This document shows positions 38,079 through 47,055 of a DNA stretch of 64,000 nt, piece after piece (within the stretch, counting starts at the first letter, position 1; each line of letters begins with the position of its first letter). The notes beneath the pieces are model-generated. The model worked only from the letters and a program-made list of their open reading frames with translations. It was not told the DNA's origin and ran no database searches. The DNA comes from Isoetes taiwanensis (taxonomy: Eukaryota > Streptophyta > Lycopodiopsida > Isoetales > Isoetaceae). A program made the position numbers and the translations under genes. The stretch covers positions 2,268,155-2,332,154 of the forward strand of contig JAJEKV010000002.1 of assembly GCA_021234155.1 (NCBI GenBank). Direction: 5' to 3'.

Positions 38079-38657
38079 ATGGCTAGAACGAAGCAGACCG
38101 CTCGTATGGTAAGGAACGACGATAGGCCCAGCGCCCAGGTCCTCGCCGCCGAGCAGAAACTCAAAGATGCCGAAGAGAGATTGAAGGCCGACATGGAGAG
38201 GCGACCTAGATACTACCGGAATCTAGAGAAGAGGCGGAAGAAAGAGGAGAAGGCAAGGAAGAAAGAGGAGAAGGCAAAGAAGAAAGCACAGAAAGCAGCC
38301 GAGGAGGCCGAAGAAGACCAATGGTGGGAACAAAGGTCGAAGAATAGGGAAGAAAAAGACAGGAAGGGCAAGGGAGTGATGACAGAAGAGCCACCAAAGA
38401 AGAAGAAGAAGAAGAGATCGGTCGGCATCGTCATCGGCGAACGACCCGAAGACGACCAACCCTCATCGTCATCAGAAGATTCAGGTGATACGCGGAACTT
38501 CTTGGATAAGGTATTTGACGGAATTGGAGAATCCTCGAAAAAGAAGCAGAAGCATCATCCCGAGCCCGAGGAACCCCAAGAAGAGAGAGGGACCCCAGCC
38601 CAAGACCCGATAGAACCACCGGTTGAACAACCCCCACCGTTTCCACAATGGCAATAG
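38079..38657 (+). CDS. H3-tail mimic with lysine-rich coiled coil (ORF1 of the element)
   Basis: 192 residues from an ATG in good context (AAATATGGCT). Residues 1-9 are MARTKQTAR, identical to the initiator plus the first eight residues of histone H3 (R2, T3, K4 and R8 kept). Residue 10, where H3 has K9, is Met, and S10 is Val. Residues ~18-95 form a highly charged helix with runs of K, E and R. Residues 107-113 (KKKKKKR) resemble a nuclear localisation signal. VGIVI at 115-119, followed by an acidic/serine stretch, could be a SUMO-interacting motif. The tail end is Pro-rich. The H3-fold ORF starts in the -1 frame, overlapping the last 10 nt. The in-frame GTG 14 codons upstream is a less likely start. 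The function is unknown; a chromatin-directed protein or Gag-like nuclear protein is inferred. Confidence 0.85.
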   Translation: MARTKQTARMVRNDDRPSAQVLAAEQKLKDAEERLKADMERRPRYYRNLEKRRKKEEKARKKEEKAKKKAQKAAEEAEEDQWWEQRSKNREEKDRKGKGVMTEEPPKKKKKKRSVGIVIGERPEDDQPSSSSEDSGDTRNFLDKVFDGIGESSKKKQKHHPEPEEPQEERGTPAQDPIEPPVEQPPPFPQWQ

Positions 38658-39217
38658 ACGAAGAAGTCAGGGGGAGACAAACAGCCGCGAAGAAGTCGGG
38701 AGGAGGCAAAACGGCGAGGGACTCGTATACCTTAGGGCCCGAGAGGAAGTATAAGAAGGAGTTAGCAGAGTATAATGCATACAAGAAGATGCATACTGAG
38801 TATAGTGCGTATTACGAGGCGCACAAGGAGAAATACATTGAAGGAAGGCGGCCAACACGGGAGATATTTCAGCTTAAACCTCCACCAGAGCTTCCGAACC
38901 CCCCACAGAAGCCCATGAGAAGATCCCAAGATTCAGTATTTGGAAAAGCCTTGCGATAAATCCGACACTTCCAACGGAGTTACGGATTTCTTATCCCCAG
39001 AGCTGCATTCCAAAGACTTGTCCGGGAGATTTTGTGGGATTACGGCCCCGGCAAGCGAGTAACCAACGACATGTTACTCGCTTTGCAAGAAGCGGCAGAG
39101 ATGGAGGTCGTGCAACACTTTGAAGACTCGTTGGCGTGCACACTCCACGCAAAAAGAGTCACTATGACACCGAAAGACATGAGACTGGCGAAGTACATCA
39201 AGAGAACAGACAAATAG
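38648..39217 (+). pseudogene. Histone H3/CENH3-like histone-fold ORF with one internal stop
   Basis: Starts at an ATG overlapping the end of the H3-tail ORF (ATGGCAATAG). Residues ~8-24 (RGRQTAAKKSGGGKTAR) resemble H3 residues 5-17 (QTARKSTGGKAPR). A Tyr/Lys-rich insert follows, then the fold: KALR, TAA (38,957-38,959), IRHFQ, FQRLVREI, LALQEAAE, FEDSLACTLHAKRVT, PKDMRLAKYI, ending at TAG 39,217. The TAA sits where H3 has Glu50 (ALRE-IRRYQ), one substitution from GAA. IRHFQ and FLIP..AF recall CENH3, but loop 1 has canonical H3 length. H3 C110, H113 and D123 equivalents are kept; K56 is R, K79 is lost and R129 is Y. It may be a broken captured histone, a readthrough product, or carry a consensus error. 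Confidence 0.88.
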
Positions 39218-39343
39218 GACAGAAAATACTTTTTGTAACTAAGAAGCTTATATGTAAAGTGTGAAAATTTTGAATAATAAGGTTTAAAATGTGCATGAGA
39301 TCAAGTGTAGTAGCAATTAAGGAGCAAATGGGAAAATTTGGTC

Positions 39344-39418
39344 AACACCTCCAAGGATGCGCCAGACACCAGTTAGGTTCCAACCTAACTACGCTCTCGC
39401 GCATGCTTAGAGGGGTCC
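39344..39418 (+). repeat. Hairpin repeat 4
   Basis: Fourth copy, about 130 nt after the histone-fold stop codon. The inner stem has changed on both sides (GTTAGGTT/AACCTAAC in place of GTTAGGTC/GACCTAAC), a compensatory pair of changes supporting a real secondary structure. Confidence 0.85.
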
Positions 39419-39558
39419 AACCAACTGGACCATTGATCAGCCACTTCCCTGCTCCAAATGAAGTAAATAAGCACACAAACTTGCAGTTCAGAAGAAAATA
39501 AGTAGGAATTCACCTCTTAAAACTTGTTTGGCATCATTTGGACACAAAAAAAAGGACC

Positions 39559-39633
39559 AACACCTCCAAGGATGCGCCAGAGGCCACTTAGGTCCCAACC
39601 TATCTATGCTCTCGCGCATGCTTAGAGGGGTCC
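39559..39633 (+). repeat. Hairpin repeat 5
   Basis: Fifth copy, 215 nt after the fourth. Outer arms are conserved (CACCTCCAAGGATGCGCC with CGCGCATGCTTAGAGGGG). The inner stem TTAGGT/AACCTA is slightly weakened. It precedes the leader of the Gag-like ORF. Confidence 0.85.
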
Positions 39634-39850
39634 GATTTTTCAAACCCCATAACTTGTGCTAGACATATCCAAATCAGCCAAAATTTGTTGCATTAGAACC
39701 CTGAAACTCTATAGAATCCATTTTTAGCTCCCAATTATAACCTAGAAACATCAACCTTCACCTCAAAATGTCAAAAGTTTGAGGAACCCTAAAAATTTAG
39801 GTTACAAAACTCTTATAAATACCCTCATAGACCCCAAGCAACACCTATAA

Positions 39851-40939
39851 ACTTGCTCCTGCTCCCAAGGCGATTTTCCAGTCTCCTTAAGCGCTTCCAG
39901 CTCCGTTCGATATCGACACTACGCTCGTCCTCATGGCTACATCATCATTCATCAACTGGTACAGTGCCTCTCCCATGTTGCTCAGGTAGATGTTGCCTTA
40001 GTATTCCAAGTTTTCCAGAAAGAATTAGACTTGCCTGCAACTCTGAATTCAAACCCATTCTACCAACAAGTTCTGCAAGAATTCCAAGAGAAAGTAGCTC
40101 CCAGCTTGCAAGAAATACCCCCATGCATAGGGTACTTTGTACCAAAGACAGTGTTGCAAACAGCCCTAGGTCATATACCCAACATTGCTAAATTGCTGCA
40201 GAATAGGACCGAGCGCCTACCCAATTACATGACCCTGAGCAGTAATAGAAAGATATTCTTCTCTTACAACGCGGCCTTAGCACTATACTTATTCTATAGG
40301 GCCCAAACCGTGGTAGGAGAGCCGTCAATCCAGCCATTAGAGATTACACCCTTGGACTCGGCAGCAGACGAGCAACTACTGCTTGAGTATGAGCAGTCCA
40401 AAGCGGAATCATCCAAAGCAAGAGAGGACTCAGAGGATGAAAGTGAAGATGAAATGGAAGTGGACCCAGAGGAAGAACGCCGGGAAGCAGAACAAGATGT
40501 TGGCCATTTCGAAGCTGACAGGGGCACACCTAGGATAGCACAACCAATTGGGCTGGGAATAACAAGCCTAGCGCCGATCATAGTCGAAGGGCAGGAATAT
40601 TTGATCCTAAACGATATCAAAAACCTTCCCGAATGCAGGGACAGAGGCTATCGCATCGACGAACTTCTCCACCTCCTGCGGCAGCAGCCAGACTTGGATG
40701 ACTTCATCGACCAAGAAATCGATGAATTTCCTGTGGAGGTAAGGGAAACAGCCACTTATACAGGACACACGATCTCCGATATCGAAGCCTACAGCACCAT
40801 CAGAGCCATGATGAATGAAGAGCAGCTGCCGACAGAAGAAGAGTTTGTGGCACTCCAAGAACGGATGGGAATAAGAGGGAAGACAACAAGAGCACTTCAA
40901 GCTGACAGGAGGACGAGGAGATATGCCTCCAACAACTAG
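39851..40939 (+). CDS. Acidic Gag-like ORF of unknown family (third ORF of the element)
   Basis: An open frame of 362 codons follows a TAA at 39,848-39,850 and ends at TAG 40,937. It has no early in-frame ATG. An ATG at 39,933 in the other frame opens MATSSFINWYS and stops at 39,989, again a -1 relationship, so initiation may involve a frameshift or a sequence error. The 302 residues from the TTG at 40,031 can be described. An N-terminal helical part (FYQQVLQEFQEKV) is followed by a strongly acidic block (SEDESEDEMEVDPEEE) near residues 133-150 and a C-terminal region rich in E, D and R. There is no CCHC zinc knuckle and no known enzyme motif. By position it could be Gag or an accessory factor; I do not recognise the family. 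Confidence 0.55.
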   Translation, partial: TCSCSQGDFPVSLSASSSVRYRHYARPHGYIIIHQLVQCLSHVAQVDVALVFQVFQKELDLPATLNSNPFYQQVLQEFQEKVAPSLQEIPPCIGYFVPKTVLQTALGHIPNIAKLLQNRTERLPNYMTLSSNRKIFFSYNAALALYLFYRAQTVVGEPSIQPLEITPLDSAADEQLLLEYEQSKAESSKAREDSEDESEDEMEVDPEEERREAEQDVGHFEADRGTPRIAQPIGLGITSLAPIIVEGQEYLILNDIKNLPECRDRGYRIDELLHLLRQQPDLDDFIDQEIDEFPVEVRETATYTGHTISDIEAYSTIRAMMNEEQLPTEEEFVALQERMGIRGKTTRALQADRRTRRYASNN

Positions 40940-43900
40940 GTGATGGCTTCGTCAGATACTCCTACCAGTAATTAGAAGAGAAGAAGCCGATCATATCTCC
41001 AACATGAGGGACATCAAACGCCCAAGGTAGAAGCATTCGACACCTTAACGACAAGGATAGCAACTGAAGCACCTTCGGCAAAAAGAGAGTTCAAGACAGG
41101 CTATTCAACGTCAAGAGTATACCTAAGGCAGGTACTTCTTCAACTCAAGGGTCAAGCTGTGCAGATATAAAGATCCATCATCCCGACAACATAGCCAGCA
41201 GGGAAGAGAGCCATGATGCTTTACTTGCCAGAGAGATCGACATGCATAGAGGGACAAAGGTCAGGAACTGAAAGCTGGAGAGGTGCTAGCAACCGACTTC
41301 TTCCATGAGCTCCCTAGAGGCAACAGGAGGATCAAAACTGACGAGCACAATCAAAGCCACCGGAAGGTACCTCAAGACAAGAAGACGGCATAGCACTATG
41401 GAACGTGACAACGTCCAACGTGATCGAGGGGATCAAACAAGTAAGATTGGGAGCTCGATGGAGAAGCAACTAGGCGAGCCGAGCCGATGACTTGCACGCG
41501 GACTTGCATGCAACTTGGTGAACCCAAGGATCGACGATTCAAAGAACAACTGCAGAAGAGAACAACTCCAGATGAGTATAGCCAAAGGAATCGCGCACAA
41601 CCTCAAGAGACACCTTCAAATAGCTTCAAGTATCATGAAGGAAGAACAATTACCGCCCAAGAACAGGATCAGGAAGCAGACCGAAATGTCGAGGCGTCAA
41701 CGACCAACACACCTTTAGTTAGAATGTGATGCAAAGCATGTTGTGCCATAGCCGACAAACACCAGATGGCCCAAATATATCAACAAGTTACCCCAGAGTA
41801 CGAGCTGACGTACAAATAGAAGGATATATATCGTTAACACCATCGCACCGGGAGGAACACGGATGACATTGCCAAGGAGTAGGTGTGCAACTCGAAGGGA
41901 GGCACAAGGGGGACCTAATAGCTCTAGTAGTAATTGTAATTATGTAAGCTATATGCTTTGCATATATAGTTCCCTTGTTATTCCTTCCCTCCCATAGCGT
42001 AACAGATCAAAGGAAGAGATGTCAGGCAATTTGCAGGGGTGAAGCAATCAACATCCTCAACACTCTTCGGGCAACAAGAGGACTCGACGTATGAGACGTC
42101 GATGGAGTCGAAGAAACAATATCGGATACAGAGTCGTCCTTTAGCTGCCAAGACAAAGAGTTCAAGATGAAAGATTTTTTTTTTTCAAACGGCGCCACCT
42201 TCAGGCTTTTGAAAAGCGGCATGAAAGATTTCAAGTGATCAACTACACCATCAAAGCCACCAACAATGAGAGGCTTCTAACGAACAAAGTCAACCTCTAC
42301 ATAAAGAGGAGCCACCGTCAAGGAGACTGAAGTATCGAGCGACTCGGAAGAACGTCACCTTGCTACTTCAAGCAGGCAACGAGTGGATAAGCTTCTAGCA
42401 AGCTCAAGGATCTAAGGCCATGGGGCCTAGTAGGTTAAATGTATAAACGGTAACATCCGTTTTGGGATTAGAAGGCATTTCAAGATATTCTCGCTGAAAG
42501 GATTGCCCCAATATTGAGCTAAGCGTCAAGGATTGGGAAGGAAATGCATAGGAGTAACTATAATTATACACGATTGTTAACAGACGTCCAACATATTGAA
42601 ACCACTTGGTGAGATTGATCACCTCGCTAAGAAGCAATCATTACTAGGATAATTGTTGATCAGGTATAAATCTAGTACCTCCAAAAGAATAATCCAACCG
42701 AAAGAAAAGAAGTAATCTAACAAGTCCGGCCAACTTGTTACGATGGCATCAATTCGATTGGTAGGAATATTCCAAGAGTTTAAATAGCTAAGAAAGGGGG
42801 AATCTCTAGAATATAAAAGGATAGTACATGCAAGGTACATCTAAAATAAGAATTATAGTAATCAAATAGTCTTTTGAGACAAAAGGAATTGTCATGATGA
42901 CAAAACCTTGTGGTTTAGAATCGTTCTAACTAAGTAGGTAACCCATAACTATATTGAAATAAATGATAACATAATATGTGCATCCATCTTAGATGGTTAT
43001 ATATGTCAGCTAAGGCTAGTAAATTAATGCGCTAAGTAAGAAGCGTATAACCTCTTAAGCGGAGAGAATAGATATGACGTTGTGTACAACGTCATTGAAG
43101 GGGTGCAGGACCATTTTCTTTTCGAAGAAAGTGGGAGGGCTCAATCTTATGATTGAACGTATTTGCATCGAATTGACCGACCCGTAGAATAGAGTTCAAT
43201 GGCCGAAGCGAACAGAGCGTAAGATAGATAGATACCTTAGTGCTCAGGAGGCCTTCAACGTACGAGACTGACGTAGTAGCTAACTACACCAATGAAGTGG
43301 AACAAAACTATGGGAGCAATGCAACGACCAAGTCATCTCCAAATTACTCGACGCCGGCTCAATGGGTGGATGCGTTCTAGCCTTAGGTAAGGTGTGCGCA
43401 TGTATTATAAGCTTTAATGTGTCTTATTGATAGAATGTAGACCCTAATAAAAACCTAATAAACCCTAAATGTAGACCCTAATAACTGCATAGAAATTGCT
43501 GTACGTATATGTATCATAGGGAAATAAGTTAAATAACAACGGTAATATGAGGTAGCATATTAATTAATCCTTCGCAAGGATGCAATTCCTTCCAAGGATA
43601 GCTATATGACCTCGGGTCCTTGTAAATATAAATAGAAAATAGAATTCAGATATACTTAGGTGCATCTTAGGGATATACTTCCAAGGGTAATGCAGGACCC
43701 AAGGAAGAGAATAAGAAGCACATCTAATTCTTGTGTATGATAATTAAAACCTTGTCTATGTAACAATCAGTCTAAATCAGGGTTATTGTTTAAATAATCA
43801 TGATTTAAAAGTCGTTAAATATTGCAAAGCTTAGAGTGAATATAATCGTACTATCGGAAGTAATGTATCCGATACTATGATAATGTTAATTCATAAATAT

Positions 43901-44540
43901 TACATTAGGGTAATTATGTTAATCGCATGCATTAAAGGAGCCAGCAGAGATCATGCAGGTTTCAAGTTAATCTACGCATGCAGCCTATGCTAGGTATGGG
44001 TTGCATGCATATTTACCGATGATGGGACCACCACGGTGATCTCTAGGACGTGGTGTAATGTCAATGTAGGCATGACCGCGGTTCCGCTTGGATGAGTGGA
44101 AGGTAGATTAAAAAGCCTACTTCCGTCCCACAGAAGTAGACGACCTCGAGAGATAAGAGGTCATTCAGGAATGCATTGATAGGAAAGCACCTCTAGTCAA
44201 TGCCTATCCTCCACGTCTCAGGCAACTAAAGGTGTAGGCATAAGCGGCATATAGGCATTATAGGGCGCTGTCTCCACGACCACGATGGAAGAAGCATCCG
44301 CATGTAGATAGATGGGGTGGTTCCCTTATAACCAACTTTACATTAATATTCTAGCGTGGTGCGAATCCAGGAGGCCAATGAGAATGAAGAACTGGCAGGG
44401 AGTCGCATCACGAACACTTGTATAGATAGTTCTAGAGTAGTTATGATTTCTACCATTTAAACTAATCGCTTAAATCTTGTGTGAGATAGTAAGTATGTAA
44501 TTATAGATATTGTAAAATTAATCCAGGATTTCAAGGTGCA
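40940..44540 (+). other. Element interior without recognisable coding sequence
   Basis: About 3.6 kb containing only short, unrelated ORFs and no reverse transcriptase, RNase H, integrase or protease motif on either strand. This is where the pol gene of an autonomous element would be expected. A short telomere-like stretch near 43,440-43,490 (CCTAATAAACCCTAAA) is too brief to be meaningful. Confidence 0.7.
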
Positions 44541-44543
44541 AAA

Positions 44544-44580
44544 CCTTGCAACACAAATTTTGTTATAACGTGTTGCAAGG
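44544..44580 (+). repeat. Perfect 11-bp stem-loop near the element 3' end
   Basis: CCTTGCAACAC, a 15-nt loop, then GTGTTGCAAGG. The arms are perfectly complementary. It sits about 280 bp upstream of the purine tract and could be an RNA structure of the genomic transcript. Confidence 0.7.
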
Positions 44581-44860
44581 GATGAAGAGTACCTTGGAAG
44601 TGTAAATTTTGTATGAAATTGATAAACTTTGATAAACTTAAATGTTGTATTAAGTAAGGTTAGTAATTACCTTGTGTTGATTAAGTTATGAAGTGATAAG
44701 TTAATTGAATAATGAAATAGTACAGTAATGTCTTAAACATTACCTTAGAGTAATTCTAATAATTGTGTAACTATAATAATAATTGCATGCATCAAGTTGA
44801 TTGCAGGACAGGAAGATCCCAAGGTGGGGAGAACCTCGATGCTGCGGACAGCATCATTTT

Positions 44861-44873
44861 AAGGTGGGGAGAA
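44861..44873 (+). other. Polypurine tract
   Basis: AAGGTGGGGAGAA immediately precedes the 3' LTR. The identical 13-mer also occurs 40 bp upstream (44,821-44,833). The two are separated by a small stem-loop, GATGCTG-CGGA-CAGCATC (44,838-44,855). Such tracts prime plus-strand DNA synthesis; which copy is used cannot be told. Confidence 0.9.
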
Positions 44874-46436
44874 TGTGACGTTCCAGCATAACATACGATA
44901 TGAATACGTATACTATACTGACACGTCACTAGTACATGTCGACTCAGACGACATGTACACGGCGACCGTAAAGGGTAGTACCCTAGGGTACGACCTTGTG
45001 AACCATTATATTGCACATGTTAAAGCAACATGTGAATATAATCCCTTTTTGCCACGTGGCAATGACCCATTGACCAAAAAGGGACCAGCCCTAAATGCGT
45101 GGAGATAAAGGGGCATAAACCCTAAAAGGGAAACCCTTTCAGTTTTCAGCCCCTGAGTCTCGGATTGGAGCAGCAGAGGACGCATTTCCGCCTGAACGGA
45201 AGCAGAGAAGTCGGATTTCCTAGGTTGCAGCTCGATCCAAGATCAGCAGACCCGAGATCAGCAGCATGGACGCTTTCAGGGGAGTGGGAACCGGCCAAGA
45301 TGCGGGTGAGCAGTTGACTCGATAGGTAGATCCGAGTTATCAGGCCTCTTTCAGTAGGTTTAGCATTCATTCTTAGCTATAGGCGACCCCTACAGCCTAA
45401 GAATGATAGACACTAACAAAGGAACCTAACCATGTATGATTAGGTAGATTAGAATAGATGTATTCTATTATTTTCAGTTCTGTTGTGATGATGTTTTGAC
45501 ATTCTATGCGCCACTCTTGTGTATTGGGAAGGGGGGTAGAGACCCAGAGCCAAGTAGTTGTATGATCATAGTTTTAGCCCATTAATTCCCAATTAATGCG
45601 GCCTGTGCATAAGAGCCCGCCTGGCTGTGGGTGGCGGAGCTAGACCGGCTGACAAGGAAGGGCTTGTCTGATCACAGTTGATCCCTCTGGTGCGTAGCGA
45701 CGGCCGGGGAACATTGTGGGCTAGGCGTAATACCCTGGCACTGCGTGCGGGTAGGGTATGGGCTCGACACCTCTTGGGTGATGCGTCATCTTCTAGGGGT
45801 TCAAGTCGTATACGAGCAGTGGCTCTCTAGCTCGCCTGTGATTGGGATGAACCTTCTGGGGCAGAGTAATCTCCTCCTGCCTCATCGGGAGCTGGGGAGA
45901 TGCAACCCAGTAGTAGCCCCTTTGGCTATGCACCCGGCAGGCTATGGTCAGGCTCCAATACTTTTCAGCCTATCTGCAAAGTATGCACAGGAGGGGCGGA
46001 TGGAGTGGACTACCCAACGACCATGTTTCTATGCCAGCCAAATCCATTTGCCATGAATTCTGTCTGCATTGCTATCCGGAGACCCAAGCCGTCAGTCTTT
46101 CCCCAAGAGTCGGAGCCTGGGTAGGATTTCCCCATGTTACGTTGATGTACGGATGTGTTGTTGCAGCTACTGTGAGATGGTGGACCACCCTTCGAGGTGG
46201 GTATGTTATTGTTGATTGATGTCATGTGCTCATGTATGTTTACGCTTCCGCAGCTAGATCGATCCCGAGGGAGACGGGATGAATGACACGTCCATTCTTC
46301 CCCGTTGGGTTCTTGGCCACCAACAAGGGCCCGATGTTAGGTGGATGGCCTCATGTCAGCAAGCAGATGCTGGTTTGAGGGATGATCTCCAATTTGTATG
46401 CGATCGGGGCATCGTATAGGAGCTGGGGCCGTCACA
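44874..46436 (+). repeat. 3' long terminal repeat
   Basis: 1,563-bp LTR, the partner of 35,573-37,106. It begins directly after the purine tract AAGGTGGGGAGAA and ends GTCACA followed by the target duplication AACCA. It carries the same inverted repeat and G-box as the 5' LTR. Beyond its right edge the interrupted LINE resumes on the minus strand. Confidence 0.95.
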
Positions 46437-46850
46437 AACCATTACACCACGTAAAGGACTGATCACCATCAATCTCTATAAGCTGACCATCATGTAAAAG
46501 GCGTAGCCATTGTTCTCACTCGAATCCTTGCACCACTTCAGAGCCGCGACCACTTCTATCTCTTTCCAACTCGACCATATTGAAGTCGCCAACGAGCAAC
46601 CATGCAACATTCTGCCCAAGCTGGAGAACTTTACTCCTCAGAGTTGCCCACAAAGCACCACGCTGACGAGGTCTATTATGAGCATATACATTTATCAAAC
46701 CCCATTCTTGGCCCTTATCTTTCCATTTGATTATTATCCACCGCCCGAACCTATCTGTTTGAGTAAAAGTGACATCCACAGATGACTTCCATGCAAGAAG
46801 CACACCCAGCCTTAGATGCATCAAAGATGGACACCAAGACATTATAGTCC
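46437..46850 (-). pseudogene. LINE (L1-type) ORF2, N-terminal endonuclease part
   Basis: On the minus strand, GVLLAWKSS, GLINVYAHNRPRQR, LW, and WLLVGDFNMVE are hallmarks of the apurinic endonuclease domain of plant L1-type LINEs (the DFN motif belongs to the catalytic core). A TGA follows EVVQGFE. The frame then reads on as LIEIDGDQSFTWCNG up to the LTR-element insertion at 46,436. The continuation lies at 35,572 and below. Confidence 0.88.
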
Positions 46851-47055
46851 CGGCCCAAATACATTAGCTACTTTATGTACATCACCTCGGCGGCATTTAT
46901 GCTCTTGGAGGCAACAAAAGGTCGAGAAAACTTAGGCAGTAAAGAGACAACCTGCTTCTTTTACTTGGGGAAGAAGCCACTCCCCTCACATTCCAAGACA
47001 ACAGGTTCATGTAGCCAAAATATTATGTTCCACCTCCATACCAATAGAGCCAGCC

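Larger units (their letters stand above)
35573..46436 (+). mobile_element. Non-autonomous LTR retrotransposon carrying a histone H3-like module
   Basis: A complete LTR element of 10,864 bp. Two direct repeats (35,573-37,106 and 44,874-46,436) begin TGTGACG and end CCGTCACA. They are flanked by a perfect 5-bp target duplication, AACCA (35,568-35,572 and 46,437-46,441). A primer-binding site TGGTATCAGAGC lies one base inside the 5' LTR and a purine tract abuts the 3' LTR. The termini, PBS and PPT resemble plant Ty3/Gypsy elements of the Del/Tekay type; that assignment is inference. The interior holds hairpin repeats, two overlapping ORFs related to histone H3, an acidic Gag-like ORF, and about 3.9 kb without convincing coding sequence. 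No protease, reverse transcriptase, RNase H or integrase motif was seen, so it probably depends on enzymes from another element. It interrupts a LINE. Confidence 0.95.

Noticed and set aside
38079-38105. Chance match to the H3 N-terminus
   Set aside because: An exact eight-residue match directly after an initiator Met, with an H3-type fold in the overlapping downstream ORF, is not plausibly random.
38206-38459. Minus-strand ORFs opposite the lysine-rich segment
   Set aside because: Leu/Phe/Ser-rich shadows of the Lys/Glu-rich plus-strand ORF.
38079-39217. A normal host histone gene that merely lies within the window
   Set aside because: It is bounded by the PBS/5' LTR and PPT/3' LTR of one element with a target duplication around both, and has a long lysine-rich insert absent from host H3.
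37361-39633. CRISPR-like array (regularly spaced ~75-nt repeats)
   Set aside because: The spacers are diverged copies of one another, the context is a plant LTR element and there are no cas genes; the units are tandem hairpin repeats.
43440-43490. Interstitial telomere repeat
   Set aside because: Only a couple of imperfect CCCTAAA-like words; no array.
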